37,962 bases of DNA from Flavobacteriales bacterium (GTDB taxonomy: Bacteria > Bacteroidota > Bacteroidia > NORP154), in NCBI GenBank assembly GCA_012966015.1, contig DTRI01000096.1:1-37962 (forward strand), given 5' to 3'. Each line of letters begins with the position of its first letter. Positions within the stretch are counted from its first letter, which is position 1. This document shows, in pieces, positions 1-7,978 of the stretch. Both the position numbers and the translations under genes were made by a program. The notes beneath the pieces are model-generated. The model saw nothing but the letters and a program-made list of their open reading frames with translations. It was not told where the DNA came from and searched no databases.

Positions 1-1
1 A

Positions 2-1813
2 ACTGGATGCACAGACGCACCGGTTACGTTTTACACGGATGCAACTGGAACCATAGAATGGTTTTTTGGAGCGGGCTCTGTGCCCTCAAACATTATTGGA
101 AGCCCATCCATTGCAAGCTACACTACTACCGGAAGAAAAACTTTTACAATGGTGGTCAATGGCATTCCTTACACTTACTCCGATTTTATAGACATTTTTA
201 GTACGGGTGCAGGCTTAAATCCAACGATTGTTCCCATAACGCCAGATACGCTATGTGCCGGTGATATTGGTTCGTTTACCAGCTCTGTTACGGCTGCTGA
301 TTACACATGGTATATCACGCGAGATACAGTGGTGGATACTTTTGCTGGGGCTGGCTTCCTGTCTCTTTCTTACTTATTCGACTCAGTCGGTACTTATACC
401 GTAATCCTGGAAACCAGAAATACATGCTGCGGCGTCTCATTTCCAGACACCTTTACGGTAACTGTTAATCCTATTGTTCAGCCCAGCATTGCCATACAGT
501 CCAGTGACACCAGCAACACGGTATGCGATGGCACAACGCTCACATTCAGCGCATCCGCCGATGATGTGACAGACCCATTGTACGCTTGGTTTGTAAATGG
601 TGTGCCGGTCGGAACCAATAGCCCCACATTCTCCACGTCCACACTTGTGGATGGCGATGTGATAACTGCTACTGTTCTAACAACCTCAGGCTGCTCAATA
701 GGCTTGTCTGATACCTCCAACTCAATTTCTGTGACGGTAGTTGGAATTCCTGCCGTAATCTGTACCGCGGATACTTTCATAACGGGTTTACCCACTTATT
801 TTACATCTACGGTTATCTCAGGTGGAATAGCACCATTCACGTATATCTGGGATTTTGGTGACCAAACGATGGGTGCTGGCGATTCTGTTGCACATATATA
901 TCTTTCACCGGGAGTTTATGACGTACAGGTGGATGTGGTTGATGCCAATGGATGCCCCGGAACATGCAACAGCGTTGTAACGATTTACAGCCTCTTGTCC
1001 GCTGCCTACACAGCATCTCTGTACAACGGATGCGCCCCACTAACGGTTGACTTTAACAATCAAAGCACCAATGCGGTTACCTATCTATGGGAGTTTGGCA
1101 ATGGCAGCACCATGGCGGCCACCAACACTTCTACCATCAGCTACACTTATACCAACCCCGGTACCTACGATGTGGTGCTTTATGCTTACGGAGCCTCTGG
1201 AAATGATAGCGCTTCGGTTATGAATCAAGTAATGGTGCTTCCCAGCCCGGTTGCGAATTTCCAGGGATATCCCCAGGTAATCTCAACATTGGGTGACACG
1301 GTATTTTTTGGTGACAATTCACTGGACGCCTGGATGTGGCAATGGACTTTTGGTGATCCCGCGTCTGGTGGAAATAACACCTCTATAATCCAAAATCCAG
1401 CACATTTTTATGCACTTGATGGAAGCTATACAGTTTCATTGGTAGTGACCAACGCATTCGGGTGTAAGGACAGTGTTACCAAGCCCGGCTTTATCGTGGT
1501 TAAAATTGATACGGGAGGAGGCGTTGACATAGCTGCACAGGTACCTGGGCTGAACACGATTACTATCTTCCCTAATCCTGTTGTGTCAAAATTGAATGTT
1601 GTTGTTGATGTTGAAAAACCCGGAATGCTGGAAATCACCATGATAAATATGAGTGGGCAGCGGGTACAGAAATTCTCAAATGAACGAATTCCCAAAGGCA
1701 ATACCCGCTTAACTTACTATCTAGACGATGGGCGGCTCAATAAGGGCTTATACTTTCTGGACGTGAACTACAACGGAAAGCACTACTACAAAAAAATCAT
1801 TCTAACGCCATGA
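2..1813 (+). CDS. PKD-domain T9SS cargo protein with type A sorting domain (5' end off window)
   Basis: Frame 2 stays open upstream of the listed ATG at 80 to the window edge (TGCTDAPVTFYTDATGTIEWFFGAGSVPSN...), so the gene is 5'-truncated. PKD motifs (YIWDFGDQTMGAGDSVAHIYLSPGVYDV) and a C-terminal type A T9SS domain (ITIFPNPVVSKLNVVV...GLYFLDVNYNGKHYYKKIIL). Confidence 0.85.
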   Translation, partial: TGCTDAPVTFYTDATGTIEWFFGAGSVPSNIIGSPSIASYTTTGRKTFTMVVNGIPYTYSDFIDIFSTGAGLNPTIVPITPDTLCAGDIGSFTSSVTAADYTWYITRDTVVDTFAGAGFLSLSYLFDSVGTYTVILETRNTCCGVSFPDTFTVTVNPIVQPSIAIQSSDTSNTVCDGTTLTFSASADDVTDPLYAWFVNGVPVGTNSPTFSTSTLVDGDVITATVLTTSGCSIGLSDTSNSISVTVVGIPAVICTADTFITGLPTYFTSTVISGGIAPFTYIWDFGDQTMGAGDSVAHIYLSPGVYDVQVDVVDANGCPGTCNSVVTIYSLLSAAYTASLYNGCAPLTVDFNNQSTNAVTYLWEFGNGSTMAATNTSTISYTYTNPGTYDVVLYAYGASGNDSASVMNQVMVLPSPVANFQGYPQVISTLGDTVFFGDNSLDAWMWQWTFGDPASGGNNTSIIQNPAHFYALDGSYTVSLVVTNAFGCKDSVTKPGFIVVKIDTGGGVDIAAQVPGLNTITIFPNPVVSKLNVVVDVEKPGMLEITMINMSGQRVQKFSNERIPKGNTRLTYYLDDGRLNKGLYFLDVNYNGKHYYKKIILTP

Positions 1814-4800
1814 GGATTCTAAGCCTGAGAATATCTTTCATGGTAATTATCGCCACGGCGTTACTCATTGATAACACCCTGGCGCAAGAATGCGGCATCA
1901 TCTACGTGACACCCAGTGGAGCTGGTAGCGGTGCAGCGGGGACCAGGGCAAATCCTGCCAGCTTAACCTATGGGTTATCCCTGGCAACACCTACAGATAA
2001 TCAGGTTTGGCTGGCCTCTGGGAGCTATTCTTTATCCACAACGCTGTTTATGATCAGTGATGTTACCATAGAAGGTGGCTTTGACCCCGTTACCTGGATA
2101 AAGACCAACCTGGTGCCCAGTATAATTTATCGTGACAACGCCAACATGCAAACGGTTCCCAGCCGGCTTGTGGCCGTAGAATGCACGGGGATTAGCAACT
2201 TTCGGTTACAGGACCTGACCATTAATGTTTCCAATGGGCTTGGAGATGGGGTTTCAGTATATGGGGTACATCTCGATGGCTGTTCAAATTACTCCATTAC
2301 CCGATGCATCATCACGGTGGGAAATGCAACGGATGGGTTGCAAGGAGGACCAGGAATAGGTGGTGTATCTGGTGCTAATGGAACAGCAGGGCTGGGTGGT
2401 GACGGAAATGGCGGATGCTGTACAGCAGGTGGGGCTGGAGGATCAGGATCATTTCCTGGAAGTTTTGCTGGTGGTGACGGTGGCGCCGGAGGAGCCCGGG
2501 GAACGGGGACAATCCTCTGTTTTGGGGGCGGGAATTCTGCCCCTGATGGAAGCGATGGCCTTGCCGGGGCGGGGCCTGGAGGTGGTGCATTTGGTACAGG
2601 CGGTGCGGGCTATTGTCAGCCGGTCTGCATTTCCCTTGGCTGTGATGCCGGCCCAGGAAATGCCGGAACCAACGGCGTAGCTGGGCTAGCCGGAACCAAT
2701 GGATTGGATGGAGCAGTTGGTACGCCAGCATTTGGAAATTACTTCATTAATGGCAGCGGCGTCGTTGGGCAACAGGGCGTTCATGGCTCTGGCGGTGGCG
2801 GCGGCGGCGGCGGTGGTTCGCAAGGGTGTTTGTGGTCGCTATTTGGAAATAACAATGGTGCTGGCGCCGGAGGAGGTGGTGGTGGCGAAGGCGGGCAAGG
2901 TGGATTTGGCGCTACAGGCGGCACAGGTGGCGGCGGCTCTTTTTCTATTTATCTTTTTAACAACATGGCTGGCTCGGAAGTGAAGGATTGCAACCTGTCT
3001 TCGGGCCTGCAAGGGCTAGGCGGCCTGGGGGGTGTTCCCGGGGGTTTAGGTGGAGGGTCTGGTATTGGGGCAATTAGCACTTCTTCCGATTGCGATCTCG
3101 GAGATCCGGGAGACGGAGGTGACGGCGGGTCAGGTGGCATGGGAGGCAACGGAGGCAATGGATCCCCTGGGGTGAGCTTCCCATTATATGAAGATCCATT
3201 GGGGCTGGCTGTGGCCCAATCAGATATGCGAAGCCAGGTAGAACCACAGATCTTTGTTAAAAACACAGGATGTACGTGGTCTGATGTTGAATTTTACACC
3301 AATGCGAGCGGAATAATAGTTTGGTACTTCGACGGTGGTGCATTGCCTTTAACAGCCACAGGTGACTCAGCAGTTATACAGTACGCTTCTATGGGGCGAC
3401 ATACCATCACATTGGTAATTGATGGTGTTCCATACATCTTCACAGATTTCGTCGGAATATTCAGCGATGGGCTTATCCCAAATATTGTATCTGCTGATTC
3501 CGTTACCTGTCCGGGTACCAATGCTACTTTCACCAGCTCTATTACCAATGCAACCAATTACGATTGGGTGGTTTATGATAATCCACCTGTTACATTTTCG
3601 GGAGCAGGTATTACTTCTATCAACCATACATTCGCCGACACGGGAACATACCAAATTACGCTTCAAACGACATCAATCTGCTGCGGAAAGTCGAAGATTG
3701 ACACGTTTGAAGTCATTGTAGCACCAGTACTTACGCCGATAGTTTATGTATCGGTAACTTCTGCAGCTATTTGCGAGGGCGACCAAACCACCTTTGGAGC
3801 AGTGCCGATCAATGGGGGAACCAATCCGATTTACCAGTGGCTGGTCAATGGAGTACCCGCCGGACCCAGCACCAATACTTTTACCTCGTCATCTCTTTCG
3901 GATGGAGATATTGTCACGTGCTTTATGTTGAGCAGTTATCCCTGTGCCGTACCCATAGACGCTACGTCTCTGCCAATAACAATTGAAGTAAATCCTCTGC
4001 CAGTTGTAACCTGCAATGTGGGCAACGTATATTTAGGCGCATTCACGAACTTCGATGCAACGCTTTCAACGGGCACTGCACCGTTTACCTATGATTGGGA
4101 CTTTGGAGATGGGGGCATTGATACAGGCGCAACAACCTCCCATTATTACGGAAGCACCGGGTCCTATTCGTACACGGTAACAGTCACCGACTCTAATGGA
4201 TGCGTAGGGGTGTGTTCTGACGTCCTCACAATAATAGTGGCGCCATTTGTTGATGCCGGCTATTCTAGCAATACCATTCCCGCATGTGATAACTCAACAG
4301 TAACATTTACGGATACCAGTATTGGCAACCCCAATACCTGGTTTTGGGACTTTGGAGACGGTGTTACCATTGGGCCGGGCAGCGGGGCCGTTCCCGTTAT
4401 GCCGAATACCAGCGGAACATACGATAATCCTACTCACGTCTTTACAACTCCGGGAACCTATAACGTAACGCTGGTGTCCAGCAATGGCGTTTATGCGGAT
4501 ACCGCCTTGTATCCAAATATTGTTGTTGTTAGGCCTTCTCCCATTGCCGGCCTCACCTCATTTGACACATCCGGCTGCACATCCATAAACACGCAATTCC
4601 TGGATGCCTCTCTTGGGGCCTACTGGTTCCTTTGGGATTTTGATGATGCCAGCAGCTCCACCCAACAAAATCCGAGTCACAGTTACGCCGCGGTTGGCAC
4701 TTATAACATTTCCGTTGAGGTATGGACAATTGACAGCTTTTGCTCTGATATTTCAACCATGACCATCAATGTTTATGAGACTCCCTTTGCTGCTTTTACG

Positions 4801-5568
4801 AGAGATACGGCATGCTCATCAATTCCTATACAGTTTACAAACCTGTCGTTTGTAACGGGAAGCTCCACCATAACAGGATATGAATGGGATTTTGGTGACG
4901 GGACAGACAGCATTACGGATGTTGACCCAATTCACACATTTGATCCAGGTGGCACCTATTACACCAGCATGATTGTAACGAGCAATTATGGCTGTAAAGA
5001 CACTGCTTTTGATACAATATTGATATATCCAAAGCCTGCGGTAATGTTCGATGCGGAACCGGACAGTGTTACCATACTTAATCCCGAGATAACATTTACT
5101 GACCAAACCATATCCGACAGTATTGCAACGTGGAATTGGCAATTTGGAGATGGAGATTCGTCAGGTGTTAAAAATCCTGTCCACATGTATCCGGATACCG
5201 GAACCTATAATGTTCTGCTAACCATAACAGACACTAACGGATGCTTCGATACCATTTCCCATAGGATAGAAATTGAGCCAGATTATATATTCTTTCTACC
5301 CAACACGTTTACTCCGAATGAGGACGGTATCAATGAGCTGTTCATCCCTCTATCCACGGGCCTCAATGAGGCGAGTTACCACTTCTATATTTTCACCCGA
5401 TGGGGAGATGCTATCTTCCACACTGAAGATATTACCGTAGGATGGAACGGTTTGGCAAATAACGGAAAAAAGCTGGCCCAGACGGGCGTTTATGTGTGGC
5501 TGGTACTGTCGAAGGATCTGACAGGCGTGAACCATAAATACACAGGGCACGTTACCTTAATGAGATAA
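1810..5568 (+). CDS. Large PKD-domain, glycine-rich T9SS cargo protein with gliding-motility-type (type B) C-terminal domain
   Basis: ATGA overlap with the preceding gene; signal peptide; N-terminal YVTPSGAGSGAAGTRANPASLTYGL...beta-helix-like start; Gly-rich tract; several PKD repeats (WDFGDG); C-terminus FLPNTFTPNEDGINELFIP...YHFYIFTRWGDAIFHTED...WNG...GVYVWLV typical of type B CTD. Confidence 0.88.
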   Translation: MRILSLRISFMVIIATALLIDNTLAQECGIIYVTPSGAGSGAAGTRANPASLTYGLSLATPTDNQVWLASGSYSLSTTLFMISDVTIEGGFDPVTWIKTNLVPSIIYRDNANMQTVPSRLVAVECTGISNFRLQDLTINVSNGLGDGVSVYGVHLDGCSNYSITRCIITVGNATDGLQGGPGIGGVSGANGTAGLGGDGNGGCCTAGGAGGSGSFPGSFAGGDGGAGGARGTGTILCFGGGNSAPDGSDGLAGAGPGGGAFGTGGAGYCQPVCISLGCDAGPGNAGTNGVAGLAGTNGLDGAVGTPAFGNYFINGSGVVGQQGVHGSGGGGGGGGGSQGCLWSLFGNNNGAGAGGGGGGEGGQGGFGATGGTGGGGSFSIYLFNNMAGSEVKDCNLSSGLQGLGGLGGVPGGLGGGSGIGAISTSSDCDLGDPGDGGDGGSGGMGGNGGNGSPGVSFPLYEDPLGLAVAQSDMRSQVEPQIFVKNTGCTWSDVEFYTNASGIIVWYFDGGALPLTATGDSAVIQYASMGRHTITLVIDGVPYIFTDFVGIFSDGLIPNIVSADSVTCPGTNATFTSSITNATNYDWVVYDNPPVTFSGAGITSINHTFADTGTYQITLQTTSICCGKSKIDTFEVIVAPVLTPIVYVSVTSAAICEGDQTTFGAVPINGGTNPIYQWLVNGVPAGPSTNTFTSSSLSDGDIVTCFMLSSYPCAVPIDATSLPITIEVNPLPVVTCNVGNVYLGAFTNFDATLSTGTAPFTYDWDFGDGGIDTGATTSHYYGSTGSYSYTVTVTDSNGCVGVCSDVLTIIVAPFVDAGYSSNTIPACDNSTVTFTDTSIGNPNTWFWDFGDGVTIGPGSGAVPVMPNTSGTYDNPTHVFTTPGTYNVTLVSSNGVYADTALYPNIVVVRPSPIAGLTSFDTSGCTSINTQFLDASLGAYWFLWDFDDASSSTQQNPSHSYAAVGTYNISVEVWTIDSFCSDISTMTINVYETPFAAFTRDTACSSIPIQFTNLSFVTGSSTITGYEWDFGDGTDSITDVDPIHTFDPGGTYYTSMIVTSNYGCKDTAFDTILIYPKPAVMFDAEPDSVTILNPEITFTDQTISDSIATWNWQFGDGDSSGVKNPVHMYPDTGTYNVLLTITDTNGCFDTISHRIEIEPDYIFFLPNTFTPNEDGINELFIPLSTGLNEASYHFYIFTRWGDAIFHTEDITVGWNGLANNGKKLAQTGVYVWLVLSKDLTGVNHKYTGHVTLMR
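2341..3170 (+). repeat. Glycine-rich low-complexity coding segment, including a GGC/GGT trinucleotide run near 2791-2815
   Basis: Translation GGPGIGGVSGANGTAGLGGDGNGG...GSGGGGGGGGGSQG...GGDGGDGGSGGMGGNGGNGSPG; DNA ggcggtggcggcggcggcggcggtggt. Confidence 0.85.
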
Positions 5569-5586
5569 GCATGCATTAGTTTTAAA

Positions 5587-5916
5587 ATGGAAGAGAGGAA
5601 GACATATAAGAATTTTGAAGAGTTTTACCCGTACTACCTAACGGAGCATAAAAAGCCTGGAACACGGGTAGCTCATTTTATAGGTACATCGCTATTCTTC
5701 GTTTTTCTGGTATTGGCTATTGTTAGGCTCGAGCCCATGTATCTGCTGCCTACTGTTATTGTGCCCTATGCATTTGCATGGGTAGGTCACTTTTTTATCG
5801 AGAAGAACAAACCCGCAACTTTCCAATATCCCGGAATGTCTTTGAGGGGGGATTTCAAGCTATACTTTCAGATTCTTTTAGGCAAAGAGGGGTTTACAGG
5901 GTCGACTGAAGATTAA
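5587..5916 (+). CDS. Mpo1-like / DUF962 membrane protein
   Basis: FEEFYPYYLTEHKKPGTRVAHFIGTSLFF...YAFAWVGHFFIEKNKPATFQYPGMSLRGDFKLYFQIL matches the DUF962 (YGL010w/Mpo1) pattern. Confidence 0.85.
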   Translation: MEERKTYKNFEEFYPYYLTEHKKPGTRVAHFIGTSLFFVFLVLAIVRLEPMYLLPTVIVPYAFAWVGHFFIEKNKPATFQYPGMSLRGDFKLYFQILLGKEGFTGSTED

Positions 5917-7604
5917 TAGCGCACAACTCTGGAAGAGAATATATTTGCTGTATTCTGTATGCGAATTATATAAAATCCCGGGGTGATGGCTTCCAGGTTT
6001 AGCTCTACCTTATCCTTTGAAGAGAGTTTTAGCACACCAGGCACCTCTTGCCCCAATGCATTATAGAGCCCAACATTCACAATGTCTCCTTCAATCCCTT
6101 CAATTGTCAATAATGACCTGGTGGGATTGGGATAAAGCCGTATGTCGTTTGGTTGCACACTCCATTCCATGCCCACATACTTGGTGTAATCACAATTGGC
6201 TAACAACATCAAGCTATTGTAAATGTTAAGCCTGCCATCCGTAACTGTAATCTCTGTGAGGTCGGCGATCGAATCTGTTCCATTGAAAATGTAATCTCTG
6301 ATTTGAAGTGCGTAAAATCCGGGATTACCCTTATAGTCAGCAATAAATTCTGAGCAAACTGCAGCATATAACAAGGCTACAGCACCCGCTACATGAGGCG
6401 TCGCCATAGACGTGCCCGTTTTTTGACCATAAGTATCATTCGGCTCAGTTGACCAAATATCCGTGCCGGGAGCACCCAGGTCTATTGTAGTCAGCCCATA
6501 GGCTGCCCCGGAGTTTCTCAGATCATCTTCTGTTGTATTGGTCACTGAAATCATCCATTCACTGGGACAGGCGGTAGGAATATCATTCTCCGAGTCAACA
6601 TCCTCATCTAAATTCATAGTTGCTCCTGCGCTTAGCACACCCGCCACTCCCAAAGAATCATAAAAGGCACACCAAATTGGAAAATCCACCGGATCGCCAA
6701 AATTGCTGCCAAATGATGAATTGGTAGAAACCACAAAGGCGCCAGAATCACCATTCGTCTCGTTGTAAGTTGCCCTTAGCTCCAAGACATAACCGTAGGA
6801 TTCTATCACCGTGGATTCGGTGCCCGATGAGCCTTGAACGGGCATGATTTTCACATTCCAATTTACACCTGCCAGGCCTACACCATTATTTCCAATTGCA
6901 CCTACGGTTCCCGCTACATGTGTGCCATGGCCGCATGAGCTTACATCTCCATCGCTGTTATAGGCGTTCCAACCATCATAATCATCGATGTATCCATTGT
7001 TGTCGTCATCAACATTGTTATTGGGAATTTCCTTTCTGTTTTTCCAATAAGCCAGATCCTCATGATTCAAATCAAATCCACAATCAATTACTGCCACCAC
7101 TATGGTGTCGCCCAATGCAGTGAGCCCTCCCGTAGCGGAGTCCCATGCCTGAGGGGCGTCTATGTCTGCATCGAGCATGCCACCACTTTGCCCCGTATTG
7201 TCCATGTCCCACTGATCTCCGAACCGAGGATCATTCGGAATTGTACCCCGCTGTTCAACAAAATGATTGAGCTGTGCGGCAAATACCTCTTCATTGTTCC
7301 GAAAAGCCCACAGCGCCTCTTTTTCCTCCAGCATTACCGGGTCAAATCCGATCAAATGAATGTTGAGTCTTTGCGAGAGCTGTTTGATGTGGCTCAGCTT
7401 TGAGGAGGTGCTTACACCACCATTAATAGTGGCAAGGACCTCGTTGACCTCTCCTTTGTAATGCAGCTGAATAATTAGCTGGCCGGGCACGTGATCAGGT
7501 CGCTGTGCAAAACATGGTGAGCCAGGAAAAAGGAACACTAGGGCCACGGTACACACGGCGATATGATTCTTCATACTCTCAATTATTTCGTTGTTCAGTT
7601 TCAT
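5913..7604 (-). CDS. S8 family subtilisin-like serine protease with propeptide and T9SS type A sorting domain
   Basis: Catalytic motifs VVAVIDCGFDLNHEDL (Asp), GHGTHVAGTVGA (His), GTSMATPHVAGAVALL (Ser); C-terminal DIRLYPNPTRSLLTIEGIEGD...GFYIIRIQ. Confidence 0.93.
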   Translation of the reverse strand: MKLNNEIIESMKNHIAVCTVALVFLFPGSPCFAQRPDHVPGQLIIQLHYKGEVNEVLATINGGVSTSSKLSHIKQLSQRLNIHLIGFDPVMLEEKEALWAFRNNEEVFAAQLNHFVEQRGTIPNDPRFGDQWDMDNTGQSGGMLDADIDAPQAWDSATGGLTALGDTIVVAVIDCGFDLNHEDLAYWKNRKEIPNNNVDDDNNGYIDDYDGWNAYNSDGDVSSCGHGTHVAGTVGAIGNNGVGLAGVNWNVKIMPVQGSSGTESTVIESYGYVLELRATYNETNGDSGAFVVSTNSSFGSNFGDPVDFPIWCAFYDSLGVAGVLSAGATMNLDEDVDSENDIPTACPSEWMISVTNTTEDDLRNSGAAYGLTTIDLGAPGTDIWSTEPNDTYGQKTGTSMATPHVAGAVALLYAAVCSEFIADYKGNPGFYALQIRDYIFNGTDSIADLTEITVTDGRLNIYNSLMLLANCDYTKYVGMEWSVQPNDIRLYPNPTRSLLTIEGIEGDIVNVGLYNALGQEVPGVLKLSSKDKVELNLEAITPGFYIIRIQNTANIFSSRVVRY

Positions 7605-7944
7605 GATTCAATTGCACATGGGTAATGTTATCATCCTGTTTAAGCAGATTCAAGGCGTTTCCTATGTCTTCACGCTTGTAGTTAATGGTCATCTCCCAGG
7701 TGTTCATGCGCGCCGAAAGAACCTTTACAACTGCCAAATTCAGGTCCTTATGCCGTGCGGCCAAAGACTCAATGTCGGCATTTTTCGCAACCTGTACAAT
7801 GATACTGATAAGCTCTCCGGCGCTCCGGTCCTTTTCAATCTTTGAAAACAAGCCGCAACCCACTATGAGAACACAGAGCGATAGCGTTAGAACAAGATGT
7901 GAATTGAAAATCGCTCTCATATGATCCCATTGAGCACTGCTCAT
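7579..7944 (-). CDS. Small lipoprotein resembling a subtilase propeptide (I9-like) domain
   Basis: Lipobox LIVGC; likely start at internal MRAIFNSH; 26 nt overlap with the downstream protease; C-terminal VQLNHETEQR resembles the protease propeptide end AQLNHFVEQR. Confidence 0.6.
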   Translation of the reverse strand: MSSAQWDHMRAIFNSHLVLTLSLCVLIVGCGLFSKIEKDRSAGELISIIVQVAKNADIESLAARHKDLNLAVVKVLSARMNTWEMTINYKREDIGNALNLLKQDDNITHVQLNHETEQRNN

Positions 7945-7965
7945 GCAAATCTACTAATAACTGCC

Positions 7966-7973
7966 TATTTTTG
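7966..7973 (+). promoter_or_regulatory. Candidate -7 element TATTTTTG for uvrC
   Basis: Matches Bacteroidota TAnnTTTG 6 nt before ATG at 7979; no convincing -33 element. Confidence 0.35.
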
Positions 7974-7978
7974 TGTTG

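Noticed and set aside
2360-3266. Several overlapping ORFs (2360-2680, 2375-2731, 2699-2983, 2949-3266) in the Gly-rich region
   Set aside because: Alternate-frame reading of GC-rich GGN repeats within a clear CDS; no start context or domain support.
7591-7924. Plus-strand ORFs 7591-7845 and 7685-7924
   Set aside because: Antisense to the lipoprotein gene, which has a lipobox and a protease-propeptide resemblance; no support for the opposite strand.
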